A stretch of DNA of 64,000 bases from Climacium dendroides (Eukaryota > Streptophyta > Bryopsida > Hypnales > Climaciaceae): positions 25,748,001 through 25,812,000 of the forward strand of contig OX467086.1 of the NCBI GenBank assembly GCA_950106755.1. The letters run 5' to 3'. The position numbers and the translations under genes were made by a program. Of the stretch, positions 12,071 through 22,738 are shown piece after piece (within the stretch, counting starts at the first letter, position 1; the number at the start of each line of letters is the position of its first letter). The notes beneath the pieces are model-generated. The model did no database searches, was not told the origin of the DNA, and saw only the letters and a list, made by a program, of their open reading frames with translations.

Positions 12071-13829
12071 CATGGGAGTTAAGAGTGGACTATGTCCTTA
12101 ATCACTATAAGTTCTGACACAGCAAAGGCTCATTTTAGGGGATGGAGGACATTTAGAAAATTTAAGAAAGAAATTGCAATTATTTTGCCAGATTTCACAG
12201 GAAGTATGTTGAAGTTTTGTTGCAATTGCTAAAATTGCATTACATCTTCCAAAATAACAAAAGATATTATGCAAAATTTCCCAGAATTCGTAAGCTGAGG
12301 CTAAATTCTTGGAGTCGCCCCAGCGAAAAACGAAAGATGGAAATCGAAGGGCTGCCTGTGCTCTGCCTAACTTCATGCAGATGAATCCCGATAAGGAGCA
12401 GAACCTTCCAAACTGAATCATATCCAAGTTATGTATGTATTTGTATTCCTTGGCACGGGCAAGCAATCATGCTCATTCTGGACAACCAATTCAACTGCAT
12501 TCACTGTTTTTGAATAATACATTACAAACTGCACTCTCACCAATTTTTTAAGCTTGATGTGGTCCCCTAAAATGAGGAATTGGTCAGGAAGTCAGAACTG
12601 CGAGTTTTTCTACTGTTATGCACTCATGCTCTTAAGAAACTGCTCAGCTTTGCAGACCAATTGTGAACTATGACGGACTTAATGGAAACCTTCAAACTGA
12701 CTAGTATTGATCTAAAGCTTCAGTTAAGACCCGTTTGCATCTGTTTCACCAAAAAGCTTGGCTCATTGGGGGAGTGGGGATTCCAGGTGTTCTTGCAATG
12801 AAAAACCTTCATCTGTTATGCAGAATTAGAATGAATCCAATGACTTCAGTATTATTTTCAAATTTTGACTCTTATTGGAGAACATCCAATGCTCATTTCC
12901 AATTTGTACTAACATTCAAGCTGGTCCAGGTTCTACAATTCTAGCAACATGAGCCTTCACGGTGAACAGTGTGACTAAATTACAGGGAAAGGTTTTGAAA
13001 GAAAAGTTCGAAGTTCTCTAGTTATGCTTGAAAATGGCACATGCGCTCAGCAAAGGCTCTTAATTTTCTCACTCACTGTTTTGGGGAGATAGAAAAAAAG
13101 GACACAACTGTAGTTTTGCAAGCCACTCAAATTCTCTACTAGGTACTTGAAAATCTCGCTTCATTATTGCTTCAAAGAATTCATCATGTGCTCTTGTATG
13201 CAATATTAGCCTGCACGTATTGTGGGGAAACGCGTGTACGACGAATCACAAGATTGCTCGTTGTGCTCTAGGTTTTCATTGTGGCCGTCAGTCAGATGAA
13301 ATAATTGGATACTATTTCTTCGGGATGAAAACGTGACAGCTTTTGTGATAAGAGTCCGTGACGGGTCGTGTCACTGCGTACTCAATAAAATACATGTCTT
13401 TTTTTCTTTCTTTGGAGTCTATTATTCCAGTTCTCCATCTTCTCATTGTTAATAATTTGCTATTTGCGTCATGGGACTATTTGTATCCGTTCATGGCCAC
13501 CACATCAGTAGAGTAGCGGCATTTGAAAACTAGAAATGTACTGTACACCACGGATATACAATGCATTGGGACACAAGTTAGGATGGTTTACAAATTGTGA
13601 CGCAAATACGTCTGAGAAAGCCACAGCTAGCAACAGAGTCTACATATATCCATCTTGCACTTCAATCTGCGCTCCTTGATGCAAGCGTATACTGTAGATC
13701 TGAGCACTCCTTGACAATTAATCACCGTTGTGGATTTTCACAAACTTGAGGTGGTGATCGATCGAGAGCTAGAGAGAACTCGTCCACCGACCTTTCACGT
13801 ACGTTACCAACCCCGCAGCAATTCAAGCG
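12071..13829. other. Non-coding DNA
   Basis: Frames of up to 122 codons occur (12098-12466 minus, 12735-12944 plus) but lack motifs, splice context and coding-like composition. Slightly higher GC near 13.2-13.8 kb could be the upstream region of the open frame at 13830. Confidence 0.4.
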
Positions 13830-14126
13830 ATGGAGAAAAGTGCAGACCAGATATTCAGCCCAATGCAAAGTCAAATTAAGAGTGGACCCATTGCGTCTGC
13901 ATTAGCTTATTTGAGGGTGGAAAAGACGGGGGGTCCTTTGACTCCCTTCACAAGATCACATGGAGAATCGAGACGGAGGATCAAGCTTGTGACTTTGGGA
14001 ACTCAAGGGAAGGGAAGGTACTGCAGTGCAGTACAATGTCAACCACCGGTGGGTTACCTGTGTGCTGGAGCTTTCACCAAGGACTTCGGTCAATTTAATT
14101 ACACTCAGGTTAACTTAAAATCTTAG
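13830..14126 (+). CDS. Hypothetical 98-residue protein
   Basis: An ATG-initiated frame with more GC than its surroundings, preceded by about 150 bp of similar composition. The product is basic with no signal peptide, membrane segment or known motif (…GPIASALAYLRVEKTGG…). It ends 16 bp before the TTAA flank of a transposon at 14146, which may have displaced its original 3' part. It could equally be chance. Confidence 0.2.
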   Translation: MEKSADQIFSPMQSQIKSGPIASALAYLRVEKTGGPLTPFTRSHGESRRRIKLVTLGTQGKGRYCSAVQCQPPVGYLCAGAFTKDFGQFNYTQVNLKS

Positions 14127-14145
14127 TTGGGTACAGGACAATTAA

Positions 14146-14362
14146 CCCATAAACGTTGTGTCGGACGTTTTTTTCTATCCAATGAATGACAAGGAATTCT
14201 CATGTGTAGGATAGAAATGCAACTATTCATCCTCGAAATTAGGGGTGGAAAGGGGAGATATTCTACAGTAGTTTGACTCCCAATGAATATTTTTGGTTTT
14301 TTTAAACTAGATGATGTCACACAATTCCAAAAGGGCTGATTTCCACAATCACTAACCCGGCG
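14146..14362 (+). mobile_element. TTAA-flanked short element, copy 1
   Basis: 217 bp between TTAA at 14142-14145 and TTAA at 14363-14366. It begins CCCATAAACG. Internally it shares with the other short copies tccaatgaatgacaa, aactattcatcctc and a pyrimidine-rich centre. No coding capacity, as expected of a MITE. Family ends (CCC-start, TTAA flank) resemble piggyBac-type termini, by inference. Confidence 0.7.
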
Positions 14363-14366
14363 TTAA

Positions 14367-15703
14367 GGTTAAGGTTGAGGCACTACTACGTTGTCAACCA
14401 CACCCAGTACCCCACCTGTAAAGTAACAAACTCTGAAATCACACAAACTCTAAAGCCTTCTACATCCTCAAATGTATACTATGTGTACATGTTTCTTTTT
14501 CATAGTCTTCAACAATGTACAAATAGTGTACATGTTAGGAGGCGGGTGATTTTAGAGCCTTACGCTAGTTCAACTTCGGAATTTTTTAACTAATTTCACA
14601 AAGCTCCAAAAAAACATGAAACAACTTGGGTTAGATGCCAATTCTACTTGTCTTTCAAGGAAAATTTATTGAAAATTATTTTAAAAAGCTTCACTTCCCC
14701 AAAATTTACTTTTAAATCTTAGATGGGTGGTTTTTGGACATGTTACCTTAGATGCGCTATTTCCAACCTTAGATTGAAATTCTAGCTTGGAATGTGTGTT
14801 TTTTGTCCTTTTCAAGATTAGGAGTCATATAGTTATGATACATGTCCAAAAGTAGTGAACAAGAAAGTAGTTCTTGAATGATCGGAATTGGAGAACTCTA
14901 TACATTGGCTCCCAAAATTCAAAATAATTCTAGATTTAGGAAAAAAAAATTATGAAAAATTAGCAATCCTCATATTTCCCATCTTCCTACATAGGAAAAT
15001 TTTCCATCACCTCATACTCCTCACCATCTACTCCATAATTGCTAAAATGAATGACTATTGGTGCCTCAACCTTAAAGGCTTGGATCAATTTAACACTAGA
15101 AAGAGGTGACCTTGAACACTCTAGGCAGAGGATTGTCCCATGTATTGTCCCTTATTTTACCCTTGTAAAAAACTTTAGAATTTTTTATTTACTGCATATG
15201 ATTAAATTTACAAATTTTGAACTCATATTTGCAATTAGAGGCCCTAAATTAATTGGGAGCCATAAAGAAATATAAAATTTAAGAGACACAAAATAGGGGA
15301 AATTTTTTGCATTTATCCTTTGATAGAACAATACATCAGACAATCCTCCGTAACCACTTGAGCACTCCAAGGAAAATTAGTTGATGTTGCTAGAAGACCC
15401 CCTAACTCTCCAATTTGGGATGCCAAGGCCTTCATAATTTTTTGTCTTCTAAGCTAACTTGGAAGTTTTTTATCTTTGTTGTTTAATATCTAAATTTAAG
15501 TTTTTTGCCCCTATATAAAATATTTTTGAATTTTTGAATGCATTGACCATGATAAAAAAATTCCAAGTTCTAATTGTAAACTAGTCCAAAATTAGAAATT
15601 CATCTGGAGGGGTTCATTCCAAAGTGGATTGAGGATGTTCTAAAGTGTTAAAATTCACACACTTCATTACCTTAGAAAAATTACTAGTACCCAAGGTCCT
15701 CCA
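14367..15703. other. AT-rich non-coding DNA
   Basis: No gene or recognised repeat. Open frames of 60-75 codons (14888-15370, both strands) are AT-rich chance frames. Confidence 0.4.
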
Positions 15704-15707
15704 TTAA

Positions 15708-16586
15708 CCCCTAAAGGCCCAACATGCTAAATTTGGCAATATAGTAATTTTGGGCAGGTATATGTGATTGGAGATTTCCATGAGTTTGGCCCAAATTTTA
15801 ATAGAAGATGTGAACAAGGAATATATTTCATAATCACTAAAATTTAAGACATTTGGAAATATCAATCAAAAGTTATGGCTCAACATGTTACTTTTTTTTT
15901 TGTAAACAGGCAATCTAAGCAAATAAAAAAAATTACTTTAAAAAAAATTGAAATTGATTTTTTAGATTTATATACACATGAAAAGCTTTGAATTATTTCA
16001 TTTTGATCAATGAGTAAAAAATTATGAGAAGTTTTAGTTTACAAGCAATTATGGATTCTCTACTCAATTGTCAATAGTTTTTGAAAAAAATAAAATCATA
16101 GGATATAGATTGTTTATTACAACATTGCAACCATTGGGATTGGCATTTTTCCATAATAAATTGTTACTAATTTAGTATTTTGAATCATTCTCTACATCTT
16201 TCTACTTACTATTTTCTTCCTATATGTTGTACAATTCCAAATGATCTAAAAATTTTCAAACATGTATCCAACTTGCCTTGAAGAATGAATCCAAAGAAGC
16301 ACCATCATTTTGGATATTTTTCATACAAATGTGACCTTGTGAAGTACATCTAACTATTTTTTCATAAGGCCCAAAAAAAGGTTTCTGTCACTTCAAACAC
16401 TAATATCTTGCAATCCACGTTGTGAAAAATTTTGAAATTTTTTTCACATGTTTTCAAGTCAAAATACTACAAAATCCTATGGTTACATGTGTCCAAAAAT
16501 GATTTTGTTTCAAAATTTGGTACTTGTAGTAGAAATGGTAGTTTTTGTTTGTTTTTGGTGAAAACATAGTCAAGGAACTTAAGGGG
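15708..16586 (+). mobile_element. TTAA-flanked long element, forward copy F1
   Basis: 879 bp between TTAA (15704-15707) and TTAA (16587-16590). Left end CCCCTAAAGG, right end CTTAAGGGG. The interior matches the other long copies in order: a T-run near 15890, agctttgaattatttc, a block containing attgtttattacaac, atgatctaaaaatt, aatatcttgcaatc and gtgaaaacatagtcaa. No open frame of transposase size, so it is non-autonomous. Confidence 0.75.
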
Positions 16587-16590
16587 TTAA

Positions 16591-17454
16591 ACTTTACTTC
16601 TGGTACAACTCACTACCAAGTAAGTTTAAAGGAGTCAGTCCATTTCCAACTATCATCCCATTCTCACAACTTAAACTTATTTATTTCCAATTAGTTGTAT
16701 TGTAGGTGATAACCCACGTACAACATGGCCAACATGAGCAACAAAAATGTCCTAGAGGTGTACATTGAAAGCATAAAAATGATCACAACATGTAGTACAT
16801 TGAAAGCCACAATGATCACCTACATCAGTTTTGTAAGCAACCTATGGTTGGAAATTGGTTTGCCTATGAATTGAAAATGGGACAAACAAAATCATCATGA
16901 AAAGAATTCATGATAATTTTGTTTTTGAGGGATAAAATGTCAAAAATTATGAAATCCTTCTTAAATCTATTTTTGTACACGCGAAAAAAATTTACTCAAC
17001 CTTCCCCATGCCACAGACGTACTTCTACCTGCAGAGAAACCCAAAATTAAAAACATTTTACAAGGCGATAAAAAAAACTGGCCAGGTCTCACTCTTGAGT
17101 CTTGACCACATCTGGTCTTGTGAATAAAATTTCCCCTGCAAGAACTTATGATAAAATTTTGAAAATTGGAAGTCAAACTCGAAATTAGGGCCGGGTACCC
17201 CAGAATTAAGAAGAGAAGTCCCTCAATACAAAATTAACCACTCCACAATACCTAAGGTAGTGTGGTTTTAAAGCAACCATTTAAGGGCTAGTCCACCTTC
17301 TTCATAGGTTTTCACAGACAGAAATATTTTCAGAGGAAAAAAATTAGATGTGGAACTTAACACAAGTGGTTTTGTATTTTTTCAAGCATTTTTGAATTAC
17401 TTATAAAATTTCAAAGATTTGGGGCATAAACACTTATTTGTAACCATAGGTCTC
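16591..17454. other. Non-coding; includes a dispersed repeat end
   Basis: AT-rich. Around 17215-17255 lies one copy of a phrase (attaaccactccacaatac) that recurs at 18434 and 18833, marking another repeat family. No gene. Confidence 0.45.
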
Positions 17455-18301
17455 TCCAAATCCATCTACTTGCAAATTGTAAAGAGATTATGAGGAAATC
17501 AAAGACAATGCATGATTGGCTCTTGCAATAAATTTTTTTTTTTATTCATCTAAAGTGGTCCATTAGAGAATCACCTCATTTCTATTCCCTAGTTAATAAT
17601 AGGGGTGATTTGAAAGTTATTGTATAATATGTAGTTTTCGATGAAGTGTAGGTAGCCTAGGCAAATTTTTTTTTTTTAAAAACCATCTTTTTAAAAATTC
17701 AAAATTGATTCTATAGATTTATACATGTATAGAAATCTTTGAATAATTCCTTTTGAACTAGTGAGATGAAAGTTATATGAGTTGTAGTTTGTAGGTAGTT
17801 ATGGAATTTCTACTCTAAGATAAACTTTGAAGTTCTTTATTTAACTTGATTTCAATATATTTGGAAAAATATAAAAACATCAGGGGTAAATTGTTCATTA
17901 CAACCATTGGAATTGGCATTTTTCAATTCCATAAATAAGTTGTTAGCAATTTAGTATTTATACTAATCATTCTCAACATTTTTCTACTTACTATTATTTT
18001 TTTGTAAGTAGTACAATTCCAAATGATCTAAAATTTCTCAAGCATTTAACAAACTTGCCATGAAGAATGAATTCAAAGAATCACCACCATTTTGAACATT
18101 TTTTCATAATGATTTGACTTTGTGAAGTAAAGTTGCTTTGGATTTTTATGGGGCCAAAGAAAGGATTTGGGGCACTTCAAATGTTAATATCTTGCAATCT
18201 ACACAATGAAAATTTCTGAAATTTTCTAAAATTTGGTACTTGTACTAGAAATGACAATTTTAAAGCAGTTTGGTGAAAACATAGTAAAAAACCTTTAGGG
18301 G
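17455..18301 (+). mobile_element. TTAA-flanked long element, forward copy F2
   Basis: Homologous throughout to the copy at 15708-16586: T-run, gaaatctttgaataattcc, attgttcattacaacc, aatgatctaaaatttctc, cttcaaatgttaatatcttgc and gtgaaaacatagtaaaa. It ends ctttagggg followed by TTAA at 18302-18305. The left boundary is approximate because no clear TTAA terminus was found there. Confidence 0.6.
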
Positions 18302-18305
18302 TTAA

Positions 18306-18960
18306 GACTATAAAACTCAACCTAGCCTAAAAAAAGAAATTCTTTCAAATTGAATCACTAGATGTTTGTAAAGGCCAAGAAAAGAGGAAAAAAAAAATCA
18401 ACCTCAATTTTGTAAGAAGAAGTCGTGGAATACAAATTAACCACTCCACAATACGGGACAAATCTTTACATGTATCCACTCCAAAAAAAAAATAGGAGTT
18501 TTGCATCATGGATCAATCAAGACTATAAAACTAACTTTAGTCCAAACAACAAAGAAATTCTTTCAAATTGCATCATCAAATGCCTATAATGACCAAGAAA
18601 AGAAACAAAATCACACTAAAAGAAATTTGTGTTAATCTAAATGACAATTTTTTGTTAGATTTAACACAATTGTATTGGAAACAATGCAGTTTTAGCATCA
18701 TTTTAGTCATAGTTCTATAAATTTGTGTTATTTCCAACATAGCTATATTAGATTTAACAAAAAAAATGTTGTCTAGATTAATGTAGATGTCTTCTTTACC
18801 CCAATTTAATAAGGAGATGTCACTAAATACAATATTAACCACTCCACAATAGGGTAGGTCGATCTATACATTGGTAAACAAAATTAGCCTTCGGCTTCCC
18901 CCCCCTAAAAAAAGAAAAAACTTTAAAAACTTCTTTCAAACTGAATTATCAGGCGCCCAT
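18306..18960. repeat. Repeat module in direct copies, one interrupted by a palindromic insert
   Basis: A module running from a phrase with ctttcaaattgaatca and ccaagaaaaga to accactccacaata occurs about three times (starts near 18340, 18545 and 18925). Copy 2 is interrupted at about 18612-18795 by a sequence with facing arms (tctaaatgacaattttttg... against ...aaaaaaaatgttgtctaga), which looks like a small MITE starting cactaaaag. Boundaries are approximate. Confidence 0.5.
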
Positions 18961-19912
18961 AATGGCCAAGAAAAGAAACGAAACCAGCCCCCAATCGCCC
19001 CAAATGATCTCCGTGAGAACCGACCCACGCCAGTCCAATCACGCCCATTTAAGGGAAATTCTGAAAAGCGTCGTCCGGCAGACATTCGCGACGGAAGTCT
19101 TCGTCACGTCCGGATGGAAGGCCGGCAATGCGGCCGGAACGCTCGATTGCATTACTGCAGCCGTCGCAAAGAATTAATTTAATACTCGCAAACTCAAGAG
19201 TCGCCAATTAACATTGGGCACAAATCCCAAGGAAACTCAAGCCCATTCACTCAGACGTGCTAGCTTGTCGTCCCCCACGCTTGCCAACGTGTGGGTATAT
19301 GTCAGTTTACTCACCTTGCTTAGAAATTCCAATCCTTGCCGTTACCTCCATCCTTGCTCGTGACAGTTTGGCAAGGGATCCATTTTCAGCTTGGGTTTAC
19401 TCGGTTTGGGTTTGGGTCCAGCGCTTCGGTCCTGGTTGCATTAGTCGGCAATCATCGCCGTTGTGACCGGACTGTTAGAGTGCAAATTAATATACCCACT
19501 TTGGTTAGGTATATAGCTGGAGAGGTTGAGACTGGAGATTGTGTTGGGTGAGACTTGGAACCGATTTCTTTAGGTGGGGGTCGTGAGAAATTGGAGCTGT
19601 TGGAGTGGAGTGGAGTGGAGCTGGTGAGTTTTATGGTTGCGGAATTGGGAATTGTTTCTGGTCTTTCTTTTAATTTCATGGTTGGGACAAGTTCATGTTT
19701 ACGACAATTCCATGTTTCAGTGGAGCTGGTGAGTATTTTGTGGTTCTTGTAACAGAATTGGGGTTGTTTCTGGGCGTTTTCGATTTCATGTGTGGGACAA
19801 TGTGGTTGGAGACTTGGGAGTCAGGGGTGCAGGAGACTGACTGCATGGGGTTCTTGATGTTTGCAGAGTGCGGGTGACAGAGTTGACAGAGGATTGACGA
19901 CGTGCATGTTTT
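18961..19912 (+). promoter_or_regulatory. Upstream and 5' leader region of the first DUF3455 gene
   Basis: GC content rises sharply from about 18960, typical of the start of a gene island here. No certain TATA box was found. A 5'-UTR intron is likely, with donors gctg|gtgagt at 19623/19624 or 19729/19730 and an acceptor ttgcag ending at 19866. The leader holds a ~105-bp tandem duplication (separate entry). Small open frames here overlap on both strands and are not genes. Confidence 0.4.
19615..19805 (+). repeat. Tandem duplication carrying a duplicated splice donor
   Basis: Two degenerate copies about 105 bp apart start gtggagctggtgagt at about 19615 and 19720. They continue with matching phrases (gaattggg.attgtttctgg, ttcatg.ttgggaca). 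Each copy contains the same 5' splice-site sequence gctg|gtgagt, so the leader intron of the downstream gene has two candidate donors. Confidence 0.65.
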
Positions 19913-21619
19913 ATGAGCGTAATGTCGAGACACGAGATGAGTCTCTGTGTGATTGCGACTGTGCTTCTTGTTTACTCGCAGCCATGGATGGCCGCCTCCG
20001 CGGCTGTTCTTGTGCCGCCGAAAGGATACAGGTGTGTGAATTGCGCCTCAGAATCTCACGCTGTAAGCGCGTTCCAGTGTTCTGGCCTGAGCTTTGAGAA
20101 TTCTGGGTGACGCTCGCATAATTTACAAGAGAACTGTTGGTGGTGGATTGTGTGCAGCGTGGGATTCACGGGGACGACGCAGAATGGTTTGCAGAAGTAT
20201 GTCTGTACGCGCGGCGAGTGGAGCAAGACTGGCGCGTCCGCCGATGTGTATGCCCCGGATGGTACCAAGCTTGGAACGTACCGGTCCGTGTATGACCAGG
20301 CGACGCGGGAGAAGACGTATTACTGGAATGTCATCAATAGCGAAGGGACGTACTTCGAATCCGGGCAAGCCATCAGCGGTCTCCAAGGTAAACAATCTTG
20401 AATTCCTGGGTGTTACTATTATTTTCCTCTCTGTCTTTGAATTCTTGCTTGCGGCCCATACTCGTTTTCGCATTCCCATGAGCACCTTCGCCAGCCTACA
20501 AGGTTACCCGAATCCTGAATTCTTGGGTGTTACTCTAATTTTCTACTCCGTCTTCAAATTCTTGCTTGCGGTCCATGCTCATGTTACTTACCATTTTCAT
20601 GTGCAGCTTCGCCGTTGAGAGCTGTGGAAGTTCCCACTTCAGCGATTTCGGAGTACTTGGCGATTATCAAGGTGCATCGTTACGCAGGAGACGCCGCCCA
20701 AGTGGCGTTCGTATCCCTTACGGGCACCCAAGGCGGCTTGCCTCCTCGCAGTGAGCTTTGCTCTTCCTCCGGGGCGACGTGCAGCGTCCCGTTCAAGGGG
20801 AATTTCACCTTCTACAACCAAGATCGGCAACCGCCCACGGGGATTCCGGCGTCTCTGACACCGAAGGCGAAGTTTATGCAGGTGGTGTTCTTGGAAGGGA
20901 AAGTGCAGTACAAGTTCACAAGGAATGGGCAATGGCGGTACCGAGGCATATTTGCCACTATTGCGGATGTTGCAGGGGGAAGCTTGTTAGGGAAGTTTGG
21001 GACGGGGAAGGAGCCGGACAAGTATGGAAGCAAGCTTTACTTTCAGTTCCAGGATCCCAATGGATTTTGGCTGGCGGGGCAGAAGACGACCAAGCCTGTG
21101 CAAATCACGGCGGATGGGTTCCCATGGCAGTTGCTGAAAATCACCTCTTCCGGGGGTACTGTGTAAGTCTCTCTGCTCCTAAAACCCATTCAAATAGGAA
21201 ATTCGCAAAAATTAATGGGCTCAAACCCACCTTTCTGTGCTCCATTTTATCATGGAATAGCCCATGTTTTCGCGAATTTCACGTTGATTCTCGTTCTTGT
21301 CCTTGATTTTACCTTATCTCAATGTGTACTGTCAGTGAAATTTCCCTCAAGTTGGAGCAACTCCCAAGACACTGAACGTGGTTGTGCCCTAGTTTTATGT
21401 TTTTTGCTATTCTTAACTGGTTTATGAATTCGTTTGCTTGTGGTGCAATTGTTAACGGTCGGTCCTTGGTGTTATAACGGCAGATTTCCGGCTGGGAAGA
21501 TTACATACGTGCTAATTGGTAGTACAATTGGAGGATTACCACCCAGAATTGCTGGCAGAACCTACGGCATGACATGGGGTTCTCCCTTCACAGCTCAATG
21601 TTACTTATTCTCAGGATAA
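19913..21619 (+). CDS. Secreted protein with two DUF3455-like domains (paralog A)
   Basis: Four exons: 19913-20031, 20158-20387, 20607-21162 and 21484-21619. All introns are GT-AG with phases 2, 1 and 2, giving 346 residues. Residues ~9-31 form a signal peptide (LCVIATVLLVYSQPW...), then V-P-P-K-G-Y. The first DUF3455-like unit spans ~34-190 with YVCTRGEW, DGTKLGTY, E-Y-L-A-I-I-K-V, VAFVSLTGTQGG and a closing FTFY. The second (~205-346) repeats the pattern: YKFTRNGQWRY, FPWQLLKITS, TAQCYLF. DUF3455 occurs in secreted bacterial and fungal proteins of unknown function. It is extracellular by its signal peptide; biochemical role unknown. An alternative start is Met at 19937. Exons 2-4 match paralog B in length. 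Confidence 0.85.
20383..20613 (+). repeat. Tandem duplication in intron 2 carrying decoy splice sites
   Basis: The end of exon 2 plus most of intron 2 is present twice, 115 bp apart. ctccaag|gta (20381-20390) is followed by a block with ttgaattcctgggtgttact. The second copy, at about 20497 onward, has ctacaag|gtt followed by a block with ctgaattcttgggtgttact. Both share attcttgcttgcgg. Copy 1 ends in a sequence (caccttcgccag) resembling the true acceptor region (gtgcag|cttcgccg). The decoy donor sits at 20502/20503. Confidence 0.8.
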
Positions 21620-22534
21620 AACAGGAGAATGTAATAAGTTAGGGTTTTGAGAGCTACCTTGCAACTGTAGGTGCGTAAATAGTTAGTTCAATACCACACC
21701 ACCCTCTATGTTATATTTACGTGCTGCGTGCATTGGGAGTGCATCAGTTATCCCCCCATCAACTTGTACAACTGAAAAGACTCAGATCTTGGGCAGGAGC
21801 TGCCTCCAATGCATGGTAGTGGATGGCCACAGGCAAGAGGGTAGGCAAAATAAAAGAAAGTGATAAAAGGAAAATGGATTATTCTTCCCATGAATAAGTG
21901 CGTGGCTGCCGTATATATCTTAGCTTGCTGTAATTTTAAGCCAATAACAGTTTTCTAGAATTGAGGATGATTGCGGTAGTCAATTGAGGTCAGTGTGGTT
22001 TTCTTTTTATCCTCACTTGATCTTATATATACGTATATTGGTCAATTTTCATTGGCTTCTGCACTTTGGTGTCGGCTCCCCTTAGTGACAGTGCCGTTTG
22101 TTCAGAACAGAAATTAGATTTTTTTTCATTCTGGGTCCCCATAGTCGAGCACAATTATGAGTGAGTCAAGGACTAACACTATTTCCCTGTCAGGAGGGAG
22201 ACTGTATACTACCAAATGACTATCTTATTACTCGTAATAAAGGTCGCAGTGTACGTTATGCGAGGGTGTAAATAGTTGTGATATGAGTACTGTCGTGTGT
22301 ATCATATCCTGTATGCACCCATTTCTTTTTTTGCTGTTATAACTCCCAAAATATGTCCCCCACTGCCAGTGCAACTGCTTTTGATTAGTAGTCGAAGCCT
22401 TACTATCATCTGTAAAAAACTAAACCCTAAACACCTCCATTCTTGCAGTTGTAGTTTTTGTTCCGTAGAGATCGATTATTCTGGTTACCAAAGGTTTGTA
22501 ATATTCTTCATTTGAGATTCTTGATTCTTGCTTT
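21620..22534. other. 3' flank, non-coding
   Basis: Sequence downstream of the first DUF3455 gene. GC falls back to background by 21.9 kb. No clear polyadenylation signal or gene was identified. The 72-codon frame at 22297 has no support. Confidence 0.4.
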
Positions 22535-22738
22535 GTGAAAGTAAAGCCTTGTTATGGAAATCACAAGTGTCACCCTCGAGGCTCCGTTCCAACAACGTGA
22601 AAGTAAAGCCTTGTTATTTGGAATAACACGTCACCATTGAGGCTCTGTCCCAACCAACAATGTGAAACCACATAATGAAGCCTTGGGACACAGGTGTCAC
22701 GATTGAGGTTCTGTCCAGCACTGTGACGCCAGAGTTGT
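22535..22738 (+). repeat. Imperfect triplicate repeat
   Basis: Three tandem units start gtgaaa at about 22535, 22597 and 22672. Each runs through agccttg, gtcac and gaggctc/tg-tcc. Unit length varies (62, 75 and ~66 bp) and identity drops from unit 1 to unit 3. Confidence 0.7.

Noticed and set aside
20094..20618. 174-codon plus-strand frame
   Set aside because: It crosses exon 2 and intron 2 of the DUF3455 gene in another frame; GC-rich shadow.
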